Below, piece after piece: positions 9,160 to 17,372 of a stretch of 64,000 bases of DNA (position 1 is the first letter of the stretch; the number at the start of each line of letters is the position of its first letter). The notes beneath the pieces are model-generated. The model was not told where the DNA came from. It was given only the letters and a program-made list of their open reading frames with translations, and did no database searches. The DNA comes from Lentzea californiensis (GTDB taxonomy: Bacteria; Actinomycetota; Actinomycetes; Mycobacteriales; Pseudonocardiaceae). Both the position numbers and the translations under genes were made by a program. The stretch spans positions 269,532-333,531 of the forward strand of contig NZ_JANBBE010000011.1 of assembly GCF_024648825.1 (NCBI RefSeq). Reading direction: 5' to 3'.

Positions 9160-9564
9160 GTGTTCCCAGAACCGCGTCGAGAGGTGAGAATTGCTCGCGT
9201 GGGGGACATTCACGGAAGAACCGTCGAGAGCAGGGCCGGTGTCACCGCCTTCCTGGCGGGGGTGTGGCTGATCGCCGCGCCTCCGGTCCTGCACTTCGGC
9301 GCGTCACTGCACGCCTTTCGCCCGTACTGGGTGTCCATGGGCATCGCCGTCGTGATCATGCTGCTCGGCATGGTGCGCGCGATGGCCCCGTTGGACGTGC
9401 CGCTCATCCGGCCTGTGACGATCGCACTGGCGGTGTGCCTGATCGTCGTCGCGTTGGTGCGCACGGATGGTGGCAGTGCGGCTGTTTGGCTCAACCAACT
9501 GGTCGTCGGCGTTCTCGTCGCGTTGTCGGCCGCGCTGGCTTTGTTGATCAGCCTGCGCAGGTGA
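9160..9564 (+). CDS. Small membrane protein, SPW-repeat-like
   Basis: 134 aa or less, with four hydrophobic segments (AGVTAFLAGVWLIAAPPVLHF, WVSMGIAVVIMLLGMVRA, PVTIALAVCLIVVALV, LNQLVVGVLVALSAALALLI). The spacing and the WLNQLVVGVLVALSA end resemble the four-helix SPW-repeat membrane proteins of actinobacteria; this is a weak family assignment. The start is uncertain: GTG codons at 9160, 9184 and 9199 are in frame, and GAGGTGAG at 9181 best serves the 9199 start. Function unknown. Confidence 0.6.
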   Translation: MFPEPRREVRIARVGDIHGRTVESRAGVTAFLAGVWLIAAPPVLHFGASLHAFRPYWVSMGIAVVIMLLGMVRAMAPLDVPLIRPVTIALAVCLIVVALVRTDGGSAAVWLNQLVVGVLVALSAALALLISLRR

Positions 9565-9636
9565 GTCGCGGCGTGCACCTGAGGCGCCGAGCGGACCGGC
9601 ATTCGCTCACGCCGGTCCTCGTCAGCCGCCGGTGAA

Positions 9637-10026
9637 TCAGTCGATCACGGCCGTGGCCTCGACCTCGACCAGGTGCTCCGGCACGTCCAGCGCGGCGACG
9701 CCGATCAGCGTGGCGGGCGGCTTCGCGGTCTCACCGACCTTCTTCATGGCGTTCTCGATGCCCTCGAGGAGCGCCGGCATCTTGTCCGGCGTCCAGCCCA
9801 CGACGTACACCCGGACCCTGGCCAGGTCCTTGAACGACGCCCCCGCGGCCTTCAGCGCGGTGTGCACGTTCACGTAGGCCTGCTCGGTCTGGGTGGCGAG
9901 GTCCGGCGCGGCGTCCCAGGCGACCTGCCCGGCCAGGTAGATCGTCTTCGCGCCGCTCGCGACGGCCACGTGGTGGTAGACGTCGATCTGCGGCAGCTCT
10001 TCGGAGTTGATGAGCGTGACGGCCAT
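9637..10026 (-). CDS. RidA/YjgF family protein
   Basis: 129 aa from the ATG at 10026, which has an AGGAGA site 8 nt upstream; a longer reading frame exists but its extra 12 residues are not family-like. The trimeric YjgF/YER057c/UK114 family hydrolyses reactive enamine/imine intermediates or acts in catabolic pathways. Visible signatures are IYLAGQVAWD, QTEQAYVNVHTALKAAGASFKDLARVRVYV and the C-terminal LVEVEATAV. The gene is divergent from the HxlR regulator with about 100 bp between them, so that regulator may also control it. Confidence 0.88.
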   Translation of the reverse strand: MAVTLINSEELPQIDVYHHVAVASGAKTIYLAGQVAWDAAPDLATQTEQAYVNVHTALKAAGASFKDLARVRVYVVGWTPDKMPALLEGIENAMKKVGETAKPPATLIGVAALDVPEHLVEVEATAVID

Positions 10027-10126
10027 TGCGGTTCTCCTGTTGGCTCTCTTGTGGTTACTCACTCACCGTAGGAGAGTGGGAGGCGACCTGGAAGAACGCA
10101 CTTTTTCGAGAGTGGGGCACCACGAG

Positions 10127-10495
10127 GTGAGCAAGCAGCTCAGCGGCGATCTGGCCCGCGCGGATTCCCTGGCACGCGAGATCTTCTCCGACATCGCCAA
10201 CAAGTGGGCGCTGCTGATCGTCGAGACCATCGGCGACAGCACGAAGCGCTTCACCGAGCTGAAGACGGAGGTCGACGGCATCAGCCACAAGATGCTGACC
10301 CAGAACCTGCGGCTCCTGGAGCGCAACGGCCTCGTGTCGCGCGTCGTGCACCCGACCGTGCCGCCGCGGGTCGACTACACGCTCACGGAGCCGGGGCAGG
10401 CGTTGCGGGCGACCGTGGACGCGATGTGCGCCTGGACGACGCGGTACCTGGGTGAGATCGAGGAGGCGCGCAGTCGCTTTGGTCACTCTTCTTGA
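10127..10495 (+). CDS. HxlR family winged-helix transcriptional regulator
   Basis: 122 aa from the GTG at 10127; in-frame GTG codons at 10076 and 10112 are alternatives. The HxlR core is clear: FSDIANKWALLIVETIGDSTKRFTELKTEVDGISHKMLTQNLRLLERNGLVSRVVHPTVPPRVDYTLTE, with the recognition helix around ISHKMLTQNLRLLE and the wing at PRVDYTLT. Such dimers often sense reactive aldehydes, quinones or redox stress and act on the next gene. A 22-bp palindrome begins at the stop codon of this gene and overlaps the promoter of the NmrA-type gene, which makes that gene the likely target. Confidence 0.88.
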   Translation: MSKQLSGDLARADSLAREIFSDIANKWALLIVETIGDSTKRFTELKTEVDGISHKMLTQNLRLLERNGLVSRVVHPTVPPRVDYTLTEPGQALRATVDAMCAWTTRYLGEIEEARSRFGHSS

Positions 10496-10519
10496 TAGTC
10501 ACTTGTCGGTGACTATATG
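10492..10519 (+). promoter_or_regulatory. Promoter with overlapping HxlR-type operator before the NmrA-like gene
   Basis: A perfect inverted repeat ATAGTCAC-N6-GTGACTAT spans 10495-10516. It overlaps a promoter-like pair, TTGATA (10492-10497) and TATATG (10514-10519), spaced 16 nt. The predicted transcription start falls on or next to the ATG at 10528, so the mRNA is probably leaderless. A regulator bound here would block RNA polymerase. Confidence 0.7.
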
Positions 10520-10527
10520 GTGGGGGC

Positions 10528-11466
10528 ATGACCGAGAAGAAGATCATTGCTGTGGTGGGAGCGACCGGCGAGCAGGGCGGCGCGGTGGCCCGGGCGTTGC
10601 TGGCCGACGGGGAGTTCGCGGTGCGGGCGCTGGCTCGCAACCCCGAGGCGGCCGCGGCCCAGAAGCTCGCCGCGCTGGGGGCCGAGATAGTCCGGGCGGA
10701 CCTGTACGACGTCGAAAGCCTGCGGAAGGCGTTCGACGGGGCGTACGGCGCCTACCTGGTGACGCCGTTCTTCACGCACATGTCGGCCGCCAAGGAACTG
10801 GAAGAGGTCAAGAACCTCGTTGCGGCCGCGAAGGGGCTGCACCACGTCGTGTGGTCGACGCTGGAGGACACCCGCGAGGTGATCTCGCTCGACGACGACC
10901 GGATGCCGACGCTCGACGAGAAGTACAAGGTGCCGCACTTCGACGTGAAGGGTGGCGAGGCGGACCCGTTGTTCGAGCAGGCGGGGCTGCCGACGACGTA
11001 CGTGCGGATGTCGTTCTACTGGAACAACCTGCTGCGTGGCATGGCGCCGCATCGCGCGGCCGACGGTTCGCTCGTGCTCTCGTTGCCGATGGGGGAGAGC
11101 CGGATCTCCGGGATCGCCACAGAGGACATCGGCAAGGCGATCGTGAGCGTGCTCAAGCACCCGGAGAAGAGCGTCGGGCAGACGATCGGCCTCGGTGCCG
11201 AGCACCTGACCGGTCAGGAGGTCGCGCAGGCGTTCAGCGACGTGCTCGGCGAGGATGTCAGGTACGAGCCGTTGTCGCACAACGACTTCCGCGCGCTCGG
11301 CTTCCGCGAGGCGGTGGAGATCGGGAACATGCTCCAGTACTACACGGAGTTCGACACGCACATCCTGCCGCGCCGCGACACCGGGCAGACGCGTGAGCTC
11401 GTGCCGGCGTGGCTGACGCTCCAGGAGTTCCTCGCCGCCCACCGCGAGGACATCGTGATCGGCTAG
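10528..11466 (+). CDS. NmrA/HSCARG-like NAD(P)-binding protein
   Basis: 312-aa atypical short-chain dehydrogenase of the NmrA family. The dinucleotide loop is VVGATGEQGGAVARALL (residues 10-26). ALARNPEA at the end of strand 2 suits NADP binding. The catalytic Tyr/Lys pair of true SDR enzymes is not evident, so it may be a redox-sensing or quinone-reducing protein. Length and the C-terminal substrate domain (TGQEVAQAFSDVLGEDV) fit the family. It lies directly downstream of the HxlR gene behind an operator-bearing promoter, a common layout for quinone or aldehyde responses. It overlaps the convergent MarR gene by 4 nt. Confidence 0.85.
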   Translation: MTEKKIIAVVGATGEQGGAVARALLADGEFAVRALARNPEAAAAQKLAALGAEIVRADLYDVESLRKAFDGAYGAYLVTPFFTHMSAAKELEEVKNLVAAAKGLHHVVWSTLEDTREVISLDDDRMPTLDEKYKVPHFDVKGGEADPLFEQAGLPTTYVRMSFYWNNLLRGMAPHRAADGSLVLSLPMGESRISGIATEDIGKAIVSVLKHPEKSVGQTIGLGAEHLTGQEVAQAFSDVLGEDVRYEPLSHNDFRALGFREAVEIGNMLQYYTEFDTHILPRRDTGQTRELVPAWLTLQEFLAAHREDIVIG

Positions 11467-11876
11467 TAGCCGTGCGAGACCTCGGCGAAGACCTTCTTGA
11501 ATTCGGCGAACCGTTCCTGGCCGACGCGTTCCGCGAGCCTGGCCTCGATCTCGGAGATGATCCTCTTGGCCAGGACCATCTGGTCGAGGCCACGCTCGGT
11601 GGGCACGACCAGCTTCGCCCTGCGATCCGCTGGGTCTGGCCGGCGGGCGACGTAGCCGAGGCGTTCGAGCTCGTCGATCAGCGTGCCGACGACCTGCTTG
11701 TGCTGGCCGGAGCGTTCGGACAGCTCGCTCGCGCGCGTGCCGTCCTGGGCGATGTAGGCCATGACGGCGCCGTGGCGGGGACGCAGGTGCTCGTGGCCCG
11801 CCTCGGCGAGGCGGGTGAACAGTTCCTTGTGGAACCCGGAGAGCAGGTGCGCGGAAAGGACGCCGACGTCTGGCAT
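11463..11876 (-). CDS. MarR family transcriptional regulator
   Basis: 137 aa from the ATG at 11876. Typical MarR winged helix: LRPRHGAVMAYIAQDGTRASELSERSGQHKQVVGTLIDELERLGYVARRPDPADRRAKLVVPTERG, with the recognition helix at QHKQVVGTLIDELE and the DPADRRAKLV wing. The predicted -10 TAACAT ends 7 nt before the ATG on the minus strand and no ribosome site is present, so the transcript looks leaderless. Its target is not obvious; autoregulation or control of the convergent NmrA-type gene is possible. Confidence 0.85.
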   Translation of the reverse strand: MPDVGVLSAHLLSGFHKELFTRLAEAGHEHLRPRHGAVMAYIAQDGTRASELSERSGQHKQVVGTLIDELERLGYVARRPDPADRRAKLVVPTERGLDQMVLAKRIISEIEARLAERVGQERFAEFKKVFAEVSHGY

Positions 11877-12021
11877 GGCGACGATGTTAACCCGGCGGCG
11901 GCCGAGTCCGAAGAGGACGGACGAACTCGGCACGCACGACGCCGGAGATCGGCACGGGCGCTGTGCGAGCAGGACTGAGCGCGTGAGGTCCCGCTGACCG
12001 CTTCCCGGCTCCGCAACCAGG

Positions 12022-13620
12022 TCACGAGGTCCTCGAACCCGTTGCGCAGGGGGCGTCCAACGGCGTGGCTCTCTCGGAGGACTCGGCATCGGCTGGCTGA
12101 CACGGTGGCCGCGGCCGCGTGCCCGCTCCGAGCGTGCGTCCAGAAAGCGAACGCGGGCAACGACACGATCTCGGTGCTGAGCCGCGCAACGCCGCCGGCT
12201 GACCCGATCTGGTCAGCAACGGCGGGATCCCGCCCGTGTCCACGTGGCTGAGCAGCTCCGCGCCTTCGCCGAGCCGTCCGGTGGCCTCGTAGAACCGGGT
12301 CAGCGCCATCGCCGCGGCCGCGTCGAGCCGCGCCGGGTCCTCGGCCGCCGCCCAGTGCAAGGCGGCCCGGACGTTGGCCGCGTCGAGGGCACCGAACGTC
12401 GAACCGGCGCGCAACCTGTCGAGGTAGTGCGAGGCGATCCGGGCGCGGGCGCCGGGGGAGTCGAGCTGCTCGGCGGCCAGTTCGGCGACGGTGTCCGGCA
12501 GCGTGTAGCGCGAGGTGTCGCCGTCCGGGGTGAGCCGGACCAGGTTGATGTCGACCAGTTCGGTCAGCTCCGGCAACGGTTGTACGAGCAGCGTTTCGAG
12601 GTCTTCCAGGCGGACGCCGCCGTGGAAACCGCCCAGGAAGCGGAACGTGGTGCGCGCCTCGGCGGTCACCAGGTCCAGCGTGGCCTCGATCGCCGCGCGC
12701 AGCGAACGGTGCCGGGCGGGCAGGTCGCGTGGCCCGTCGGTGAGGTAGCGCAGCCGGTGCGTGAGGCGCTTGGCCAGGTCCGCCGGGCTCATCAGCCGCA
12801 CCCAGCCCGCCGCCAGTTCGATCGCCAGCGGCAGGTGCTCGACCTTCTGGCAGATGGTGTGCACCGCGTCGTCGGCGAACTCCAGCCCGGCTCGTCGCAC
12901 GAACAGTGCGGCCGCCGCCTCACGGGACAGGCCGCTCAACGCGAGCACGTGTTCGTCGCGCACCCGCAGCGGCCGCTGGCTCGTGACCACGACGGTCAGG
13001 CCGGGGCAGCGGCGCGGTAGCGCGGCGAGTTCCGCTGCGGCGTCCACCAGTTGCTCGAACCGGTCGACCACCAGCACCACCCGCCGGTCGCGCAGGTGCG
13101 CGGCCACCCGGTCCGGCGGCGCCAGGCGGGACGGACCACAGCCCAGCGCGTCCGCCACGAGATCACCGACCAGCGCCACGTCGCTGACGGCGGACAGGTC
13201 GAGCGTGCACACCACCAGATCGGTGCGCCCGCCGAGCAACGCGGCCAGTTCGGCGGCGAGGCGCGACTTGCCGGCGCCCGCCGGGCCGGTGATCGAGACG
13301 AACCGGTGCCGTGCCCTCAGCACCAGGTCCAGCAACGACCGCAGCTCGTCCTTCCGCCCGACCAGGCCGTCCGTGCCGGCAGGTACCGAGGAGGCCGACG
13401 GCGTCGAAGGACGTGCCGCGGCGAGGAACGCGGTCAGATCGTCGCCGGTCAGCTTGAGCGCCGTTGCCATCAGCCGCGCCGACTGCGGTCGCGGAGCCCT
13501 CCTGCCCCGCTCCAGGTCCCGCAACGCGCGGTCGCTGATCCCGCTGAGCCGCGCGAGTTCCACCTGGCTCAGCGCGGCGGCGGCCCGGTGACGGTGCAGC
13601 AGTTCGGCGAACGCGGACAC
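12022..13620 (-). CDS. XRE-type HTH / NB-ARC ATPase regulator with degenerate 3' end
   Basis: 532 aa. Residues 5-60 form an XRE helix-turn-helix (LSQVELARLSGISDRALRDLERGRRAPRP). An AfsR-like NB-ARC ATPase follows, with P-loop TGPAGAGKS (about 115), Walker B VVLVVDRFE, and a GLPL-like motif at EHLPLAIELAAGWVRL, then a winged-helix/ARM-like region. Relatives of this class normally end in a long TPR domain. Here family-like sequence stops near GAELLSHVDTGG (about nt 12230) and the last 70 codons are Arg/Ser/Pro-rich and look like out-of-frame sequence. An imperfect hairpin (12192-12225) sits at that boundary. The gene is probably truncated and may be non-functional. The start is a GTG. Confidence 0.7.
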   Translation of the reverse strand: MSAFAELLHRHRAAAALSQVELARLSGISDRALRDLERGRRAPRPQSARLMATALKLTGDDLTAFLAAARPSTPSASSVPAGTDGLVGRKDELRSLLDLVLRARHRFVSITGPAGAGKSRLAAELAALLGGRTDLVVCTLDLSAVSDVALVGDLVADALGCGPSRLAPPDRVAAHLRDRRVVLVVDRFEQLVDAAAELAALPRRCPGLTVVVTSQRPLRVRDEHVLALSGLSREAAAALFVRRAGLEFADDAVHTICQKVEHLPLAIELAAGWVRLMSPADLAKRLTHRLRYLTDGPRDLPARHRSLRAAIEATLDLVTAEARTTFRFLGGFHGGVRLEDLETLLVQPLPELTELVDINLVRLTPDGDTSRYTLPDTVAELAAEQLDSPGARARIASHYLDRLRAGSTFGALDAANVRAALHWAAAEDPARLDAAAAMALTRFYEATGRLGEGAELLSHVDTGGIPPLLTRSGQPAALRGSAPRSCRCPRSLSGRTLGAGTRPRPPCQPADAESSERATPLDAPCATGSRTS

Positions 13621-13747
13621 CGGGCCGACCGTAGCGGAAGTTCACCGGAAACTCCGGCGGATTAACTGGCTTCCGCCCGGACCTGGCAGTCATCGTCGGT
13701 GCCGGACGTCGGGGGACATGTCCAGGATTTCGTTGGGGAGGACGGAA

Positions 13748-15688
13748 TTGTCGTACTCATCAAGACGGGTGGTGCTCGCCCTCGCCGTAGCGGCGCTCGC
13801 TTCCGCGGGGCTGGCCACACCCGCGACGGCGGCACAGGGTGAGATCCGCGTGGGCACGGGGGCGAAGACCATCGCGGGCCGATACGTCGTGGTGCTCAAG
13901 GAGAACGCGGACGCCGCCGACATCGTCACCGAGAACGGTGGCGGTGAGGTGCGGGAGACCTGGCGGCACGCGCTCAAGGGGTTCGCGCTCGGGGCCGGCG
14001 AGACCACGGCCAGGCGGATCGCGGCGGACCCGCGCGTCGCCTACGTCGAACAGGACGCCGAGATCACCGCGGACGCGACCCAGCCGACGCCGTCGGCATT
14101 GTGGGGCCTCGACCGGCTCGACCAGATCACCGGGAGGTCCAACGGCCAGTACGTCTCCGCCGGTGCCGGTGCCCGCGACGTGCGCGCATACGTGATCGAC
14201 AGCGGTGTCCGCACGACGCACACCGACTTCGGCGGCCGCGCGAGCTGGGGCACGAACACCACCGGCGACAACAACAACACCGACTGCAACGGCCACGGCA
14301 CCCACGTGGCGGGCACCATCGGCGGCACCACGCACGGCGTCGCGAAGTCCGTGCGGCTGGTGGCGGTGAAGGTCCTCGACTGCTCGGGTTCGGGCACCAT
14401 CGCCGGTGTCATCAGCGGTGTCAACTGGGTGACCCAGAACGCCGTGCGCCCTGCCGTGGCGAACATGAGCCTCGGCGGCGGTGCCAGCGCGGCGCTGGAC
14501 GCGGCGGTCGAAGCCTCGATCGCCGCGGGCATCACGTACACGGTCGCCGCGGGCAACTCGAACCGCGACGCCTGCCAGACCTCGCCGGCCCGCGCGCCGA
14601 ACGCGATCACCGTCGGTGCCACCGACCGCAACGACGTGCGACCGACGAACTGGACCAGCGGCGGCAGCAACTTCGGCAGCTGTGTGGACGTCTTCGCCCC
14701 CGGCGACGACATCACCTCGGCGTCGAACACCAGCGACACCGCCACCAGGTCGCTCAGCGGAACGTCGATGGCCGCGCCGCACGCGGCCGGTGTCGCCGCG
14801 CTGTACCTGCAGCGCAACGCGAACGCCTCGACGACCACCGTGTGGTTCGAGATGGCGCTCGTCGAGGCCACCAGGGACGTCGTGGTGAACCCGGGCCCGG
14901 GCTCGCCGAACCTGCTGCTCAACTCCCGCTACACCTTCGGCGGGCCGGACGGCGACTACAACGACGACCAGCGCACGGACACCACCGTGTGGCGTCCGTC
15001 GACGGGCCAGTGGTTCGTGCGCAACCAGTTCACCCAGCTCTGGGGCCAGCAGGGCGACGTCCCGGTGCCGGGTGACTACAACGGTGACGGCGCGTCCGAC
15101 GTGGCGGTGTGGCGTCCGTCCACCGGTCAGTGGTTCGTGAACGGCCAGTTCACCGTCGCGTGGGGTCAGCAGGGTGACGTTCCCGTGCAGGGCGACTACA
15201 ACGGCGACCAGATCACCGACGTGGCGGTGTGGCGTCCGTCGACGGGCCAATGGTTCGTGCACAACCAGTTCACCCGGCAGTGGGGTCAGCAGGGCGACGT
15301 CCCGGTGCCCGCCGACTACGACGGTGACGGTGCGGCGCAGGCCGCCGTGTGGCGTCCGTCCACCGGGACCTGGCACTACATCGGCGCGTTCGGTGTCGTC
15401 GTGTCCGTCCAATGGGGACAGAACGGTGACGTTCCCGTGATAGGCGACTACAACGGCAACGGCGGGTTGGACCTGACGGTGTGGCGTCCGTCGACCGGTG
15501 AGTGGCACGTGCGCGGCGTCAGCTCGACGCAGTGGGGCCAGCAGGGCGACGTCCCGGTGCCCGGCGACTACAACGGCGACGGGGTGGGTGACCTGGCGGT
15601 CTGGCGTCCATCGACCGGGCAGTGGTTCGTGCGCAACCAGTTCACCGTCGCGTGGGGCGTGCAGGGGGACGAACCCCTGGCGTCATGA
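13748..15688 (+). CDS. Secreted S8 serine protease with C-terminal 40-residue repeats
   Basis: 646 aa if started at the TTG at 13748, which has a GGGAGGA site 5 nt upstream; an ATG at 13718 is the alternative. A Sec signal peptide ends near ATPATAA. The inhibitor-type propeptide (RYVVVLKENADAADIV ... RVAYVEQDAEI) is present. The catalytic triad of proteinase-K-like subtilases is intact: D151 in VIDSG, H183 in NGHGTHVAGT and S340 in GTSMAAPHAAG. Instead of a P-domain or CBM, the C-terminus holds six copies of a DYNGDG...WRPSTGQWFV...WGQQGDVPVPG repeat, with FG-GAP-like Asp-rich calcium-loop character. The role is extracellular protein degradation; the repeat domain may bind a surface or polymer. 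Confidence 0.9.
   Translation: MSYSSRRVVLALAVAALASAGLATPATAAQGEIRVGTGAKTIAGRYVVVLKENADAADIVTENGGGEVRETWRHALKGFALGAGETTARRIAADPRVAYVEQDAEITADATQPTPSALWGLDRLDQITGRSNGQYVSAGAGARDVRAYVIDSGVRTTHTDFGGRASWGTNTTGDNNNTDCNGHGTHVAGTIGGTTHGVAKSVRLVAVKVLDCSGSGTIAGVISGVNWVTQNAVRPAVANMSLGGGASAALDAAVEASIAAGITYTVAAGNSNRDACQTSPARAPNAITVGATDRNDVRPTNWTSGGSNFGSCVDVFAPGDDITSASNTSDTATRSLSGTSMAAPHAAGVAALYLQRNANASTTTVWFEMALVEATRDVVVNPGPGSPNLLLNSRYTFGGPDGDYNDDQRTDTTVWRPSTGQWFVRNQFTQLWGQQGDVPVPGDYNGDGASDVAVWRPSTGQWFVNGQFTVAWGQQGDVPVQGDYNGDQITDVAVWRPSTGQWFVHNQFTRQWGQQGDVPVPADYDGDGAAQAAVWRPSTGTWHYIGAFGVVVSVQWGQNGDVPVIGDYNGNGGLDLTVWRPSTGEWHVRGVSSTQWGQQGDVPVPGDYNGDGVGDLAVWRPSTGQWFVRNQFTVAWGVQGDEPLAS
14951..15685 (+). repeat. 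Six in-frame tandem repeats of 120 nt in the subtilase gene
   Basis: Units begin at 14951, 15071, 15191, 15311, 15443 and 15563, each beginning with GGCGACTAC or a near variant. The period is 120 nt except for the fourth unit, which carries 12 extra nucleotides (four codons). The block gtgtggcgtccgtc is almost unchanged in each unit. The repeats encode a WRPSTG(Q)W-containing, Asp/Gly-rich module. Confidence 0.92.
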
Positions 15689-15696
15689 CGACGGAG

Positions 15697-15729
15697 CCGG
15701 GGCCGCCTTCCTCGTGAAGGCGGCCCCGG
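15697..15729. terminator. Hairpin terminator after the subtilase gene
   Basis: A perfect 14-bp GC-rich stem (15697-15710 with 15716-15729) has a 5-nt loop and starts 9 nt after the protease stop codon. Confidence 0.85.
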
Positions 15730-15926
15730 CCGACGTCAGCGTGCCGTTCTGGCGTGAGGTCGTCTGACTGGTCCCGGTCCTCACCTCGTGTGCGAGCTGG
15801 TTGCCGCCGCGTCGGGTGGTGTTCGCCCGGAAGAAGCACTCTTTCCACCGGCGGCGGCTAGACACTGTGCGTGCCCACCGCTCGCGCCGGCGTGGGTTCG
15901 CGTGTGAGCGCAGAGAAGGGGATCAG

Positions 15927-16784
15927 ATGAAGCGATCGACGTTGTCCGTTGTGCTGGCATTGCTCGTGACCGTCGTGGCGAGCCCGCTGCCGGGTGCCGT
16001 TGCCGCGCCAGGCCGGGTGCAGCCGCTCGAACGCGCGCACGCGCACAACGACTACGAGCACGACCGCCCGCTGGCCGACGCCCGCGACCGCGGGTTCACG
16101 TCGGTGGAGGCCGACGTGTGGCTGGTGGACGGCGAACTCCGGGTGGCGCACGACCTGGTCGACGCGCGGCCGGGCCGCACGCTGAGCAGCCTCTACCTCC
16201 AGCCGCTCGCCCAGGTCGTGCGCGCGAACGGGGGTGGCGTCTACCCGCACTGGCGCGGTTCGTTCCAGCTGCTCGTCGACATCAAGAGCGACGGTCCGGC
16301 GACCTACAAGGCCGTGGACGAGGCGCTGCGCGAGTTCCGTCCCATGCTCACCCAGTGGGTCAACGGCCACGAGCGACGTGGCGCGGTCGAGGTGGTCATC
16401 AGCGGGAACCGGCCGCGTGAGGACATGCTCGCCCAGCGGATCCGGCGGGCCGGGTACGACGGGCGGCTGAGCGATCTGGGCAGTGGTGTTCCCGCCACGT
16501 TCATGCCGCTCGTCAGCGACAACTGGACGAAGAACTTCACCTGGCAGGGAGTCGGCGCCATGCCCGTGGCCGAGCGGGAGAAGCTGCGCCGCATCGTGTC
16601 GCAGGCACACGCCGCCGGCTACCGGGTGCGGTTCTGGGCAACCCCGGACGTGGCGGGGGAGGCGCGGAACGCGGTGTGGCGTGAGCTGCTCGCGGCCGGT
16701 GTCGACCACATCAACACCGACGACCTCGCGGGGTTGCGGGAGTTCCTCCTCGCGAACGACCCGGCTGAGCGCCGCAGGGGCTGA
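15927..16784 (+). CDS. Secreted GDPD/PI-PLC-like phosphodiesterase (AIM6-like)
   Basis: 285 aa from the ATG at 15927 with an AAGGGGA site; upstream in-frame codons are unlikely to be used. A Sec signal peptide ends near AVAAPG. The catalytic-type N-terminal motif AHAHNDYEHDRPLADARDRGFTSVEADVWLVDGELRVAHD gives the paired His and the E-x-D metal ligands of the GDPD/PI-PLC TIM barrel. LLVDIKSDG and VRFWATPD are further barrel strands. It resembles the fungal and bacterial altered-inheritance-of-mitochondria 6 group. The likely role is hydrolysis of a phosphodiester outside the cell, but the substrate is unknown. Confidence 0.75.
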   Translation: MKRSTLSVVLALLVTVVASPLPGAVAAPGRVQPLERAHAHNDYEHDRPLADARDRGFTSVEADVWLVDGELRVAHDLVDARPGRTLSSLYLQPLAQVVRANGGGVYPHWRGSFQLLVDIKSDGPATYKAVDEALREFRPMLTQWVNGHERRGAVEVVISGNRPREDMLAQRIRRAGYDGRLSDLGSGVPATFMPLVSDNWTKNFTWQGVGAMPVAEREKLRRIVSQAHAAGYRVRFWATPDVAGEARNAVWRELLAAGVDHINTDDLAGLREFLLANDPAERRRG

Positions 16785-16789
16785 ACCGG

Positions 16790-16844
16790 GGGCAGGGCTG
16801 CACCGATCCGGCGGGGCCCTGCCCACTGCGCGGCCGGCAGTGGG
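16790..16844. terminator. Tandem hairpins after the GDPD-like gene
   Basis: Two adjoining inverted repeats follow 5 nt after the stop: GGGCAGGGC/GCCCTGCCC (16790-16798 with 16816-16824, 17-nt loop) and CCCACTGC/GCAGTGGG (16822-16829 with 16837-16844, 7-nt loop). The two share three nucleotides, so they are alternative structures. The remaining gap to 16970 shows no gene. Confidence 0.65.
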
Positions 16845-16970
16845 GTCAACGCGCTGCGGCGGGATGAGAAACGTCGGAAACTGGCCGCGCCACGCACACC
16901 TCGTGACTGGAGCCCGCTCAGGCTCGAGTGCGCGACATCGGACATTCGCACAGGTGGCGAGCGTCTGTGC

Positions 16971-17294
16971 CTACGGCTGCCCGTCCGTCAGGTGCACGTG
17001 CTCGAAGCCCGGCGAGAAACCGGCGACATGATCCGGTGTGCCGTGGTGCGGCCGGGCCGGGGTGAATCGGCCTTCGGCAACGGCCACGTCGTACGCGCCG
17101 CCGATCGGGTACTCCGTGAGGATTCCGGTGACGCGGTGCTCGGCTGCCCAGGCGAGCCCTGCTTCACGGCTCGTGAACGCGCCTGCGGCATGACGTGCGC
17201 GGTCCCCGTGGAAGATCCAGATCATCGGCTGCGGATTGCCGCCATCGCTCGTCCCGATGCCACCGTCGTTCATTGCCCAGTCATACCTGGACAC
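16971..17294 (-). CDS. Conserved hypothetical protein, DUF7710-like
   Basis: About 107 aa without a signal peptide or membrane segment. The core WIFHGDRARHAAGAFTSREAGLAWAAEHRVTGILTEYPIGGAYDVAVAEGRF, then HGTPDHVAGFSPGFEHVHLTDGQP, resembles a small actinobacterial family of unknown function that I recall as DUF7710. The start is uncertain: GTG at 17294, ATG at 17273 and ATG at 17225 are all in frame, and conserved-looking sequence begins only at the third. A lone gene. Confidence 0.6.
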   Translation of the reverse strand: MSRYDWAMNDGGIGTSDGGNPQPMIWIFHGDRARHAAGAFTSREAGLAWAAEHRVTGILTEYPIGGAYDVAVAEGRFTPARPHHGTPDHVAGFSPGFEHVHLTDGQP

Positions 17295-17372
17295 CTGTGA
17301 ACGCAGCCAGTGGGTACTGCGAGGCGGAGCCGTGCGCGCGGCATCGCGGTGGCGCCCAGTTCAGCTGGAAGG

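Noticed and set aside
14951..15685. Regular 120-nt repeats as a possible CRISPR or satellite array
   Set aside because: The repeats are in frame with, and inside, the subtilase gene and encode a repeated protein module. There are no unique spacers.
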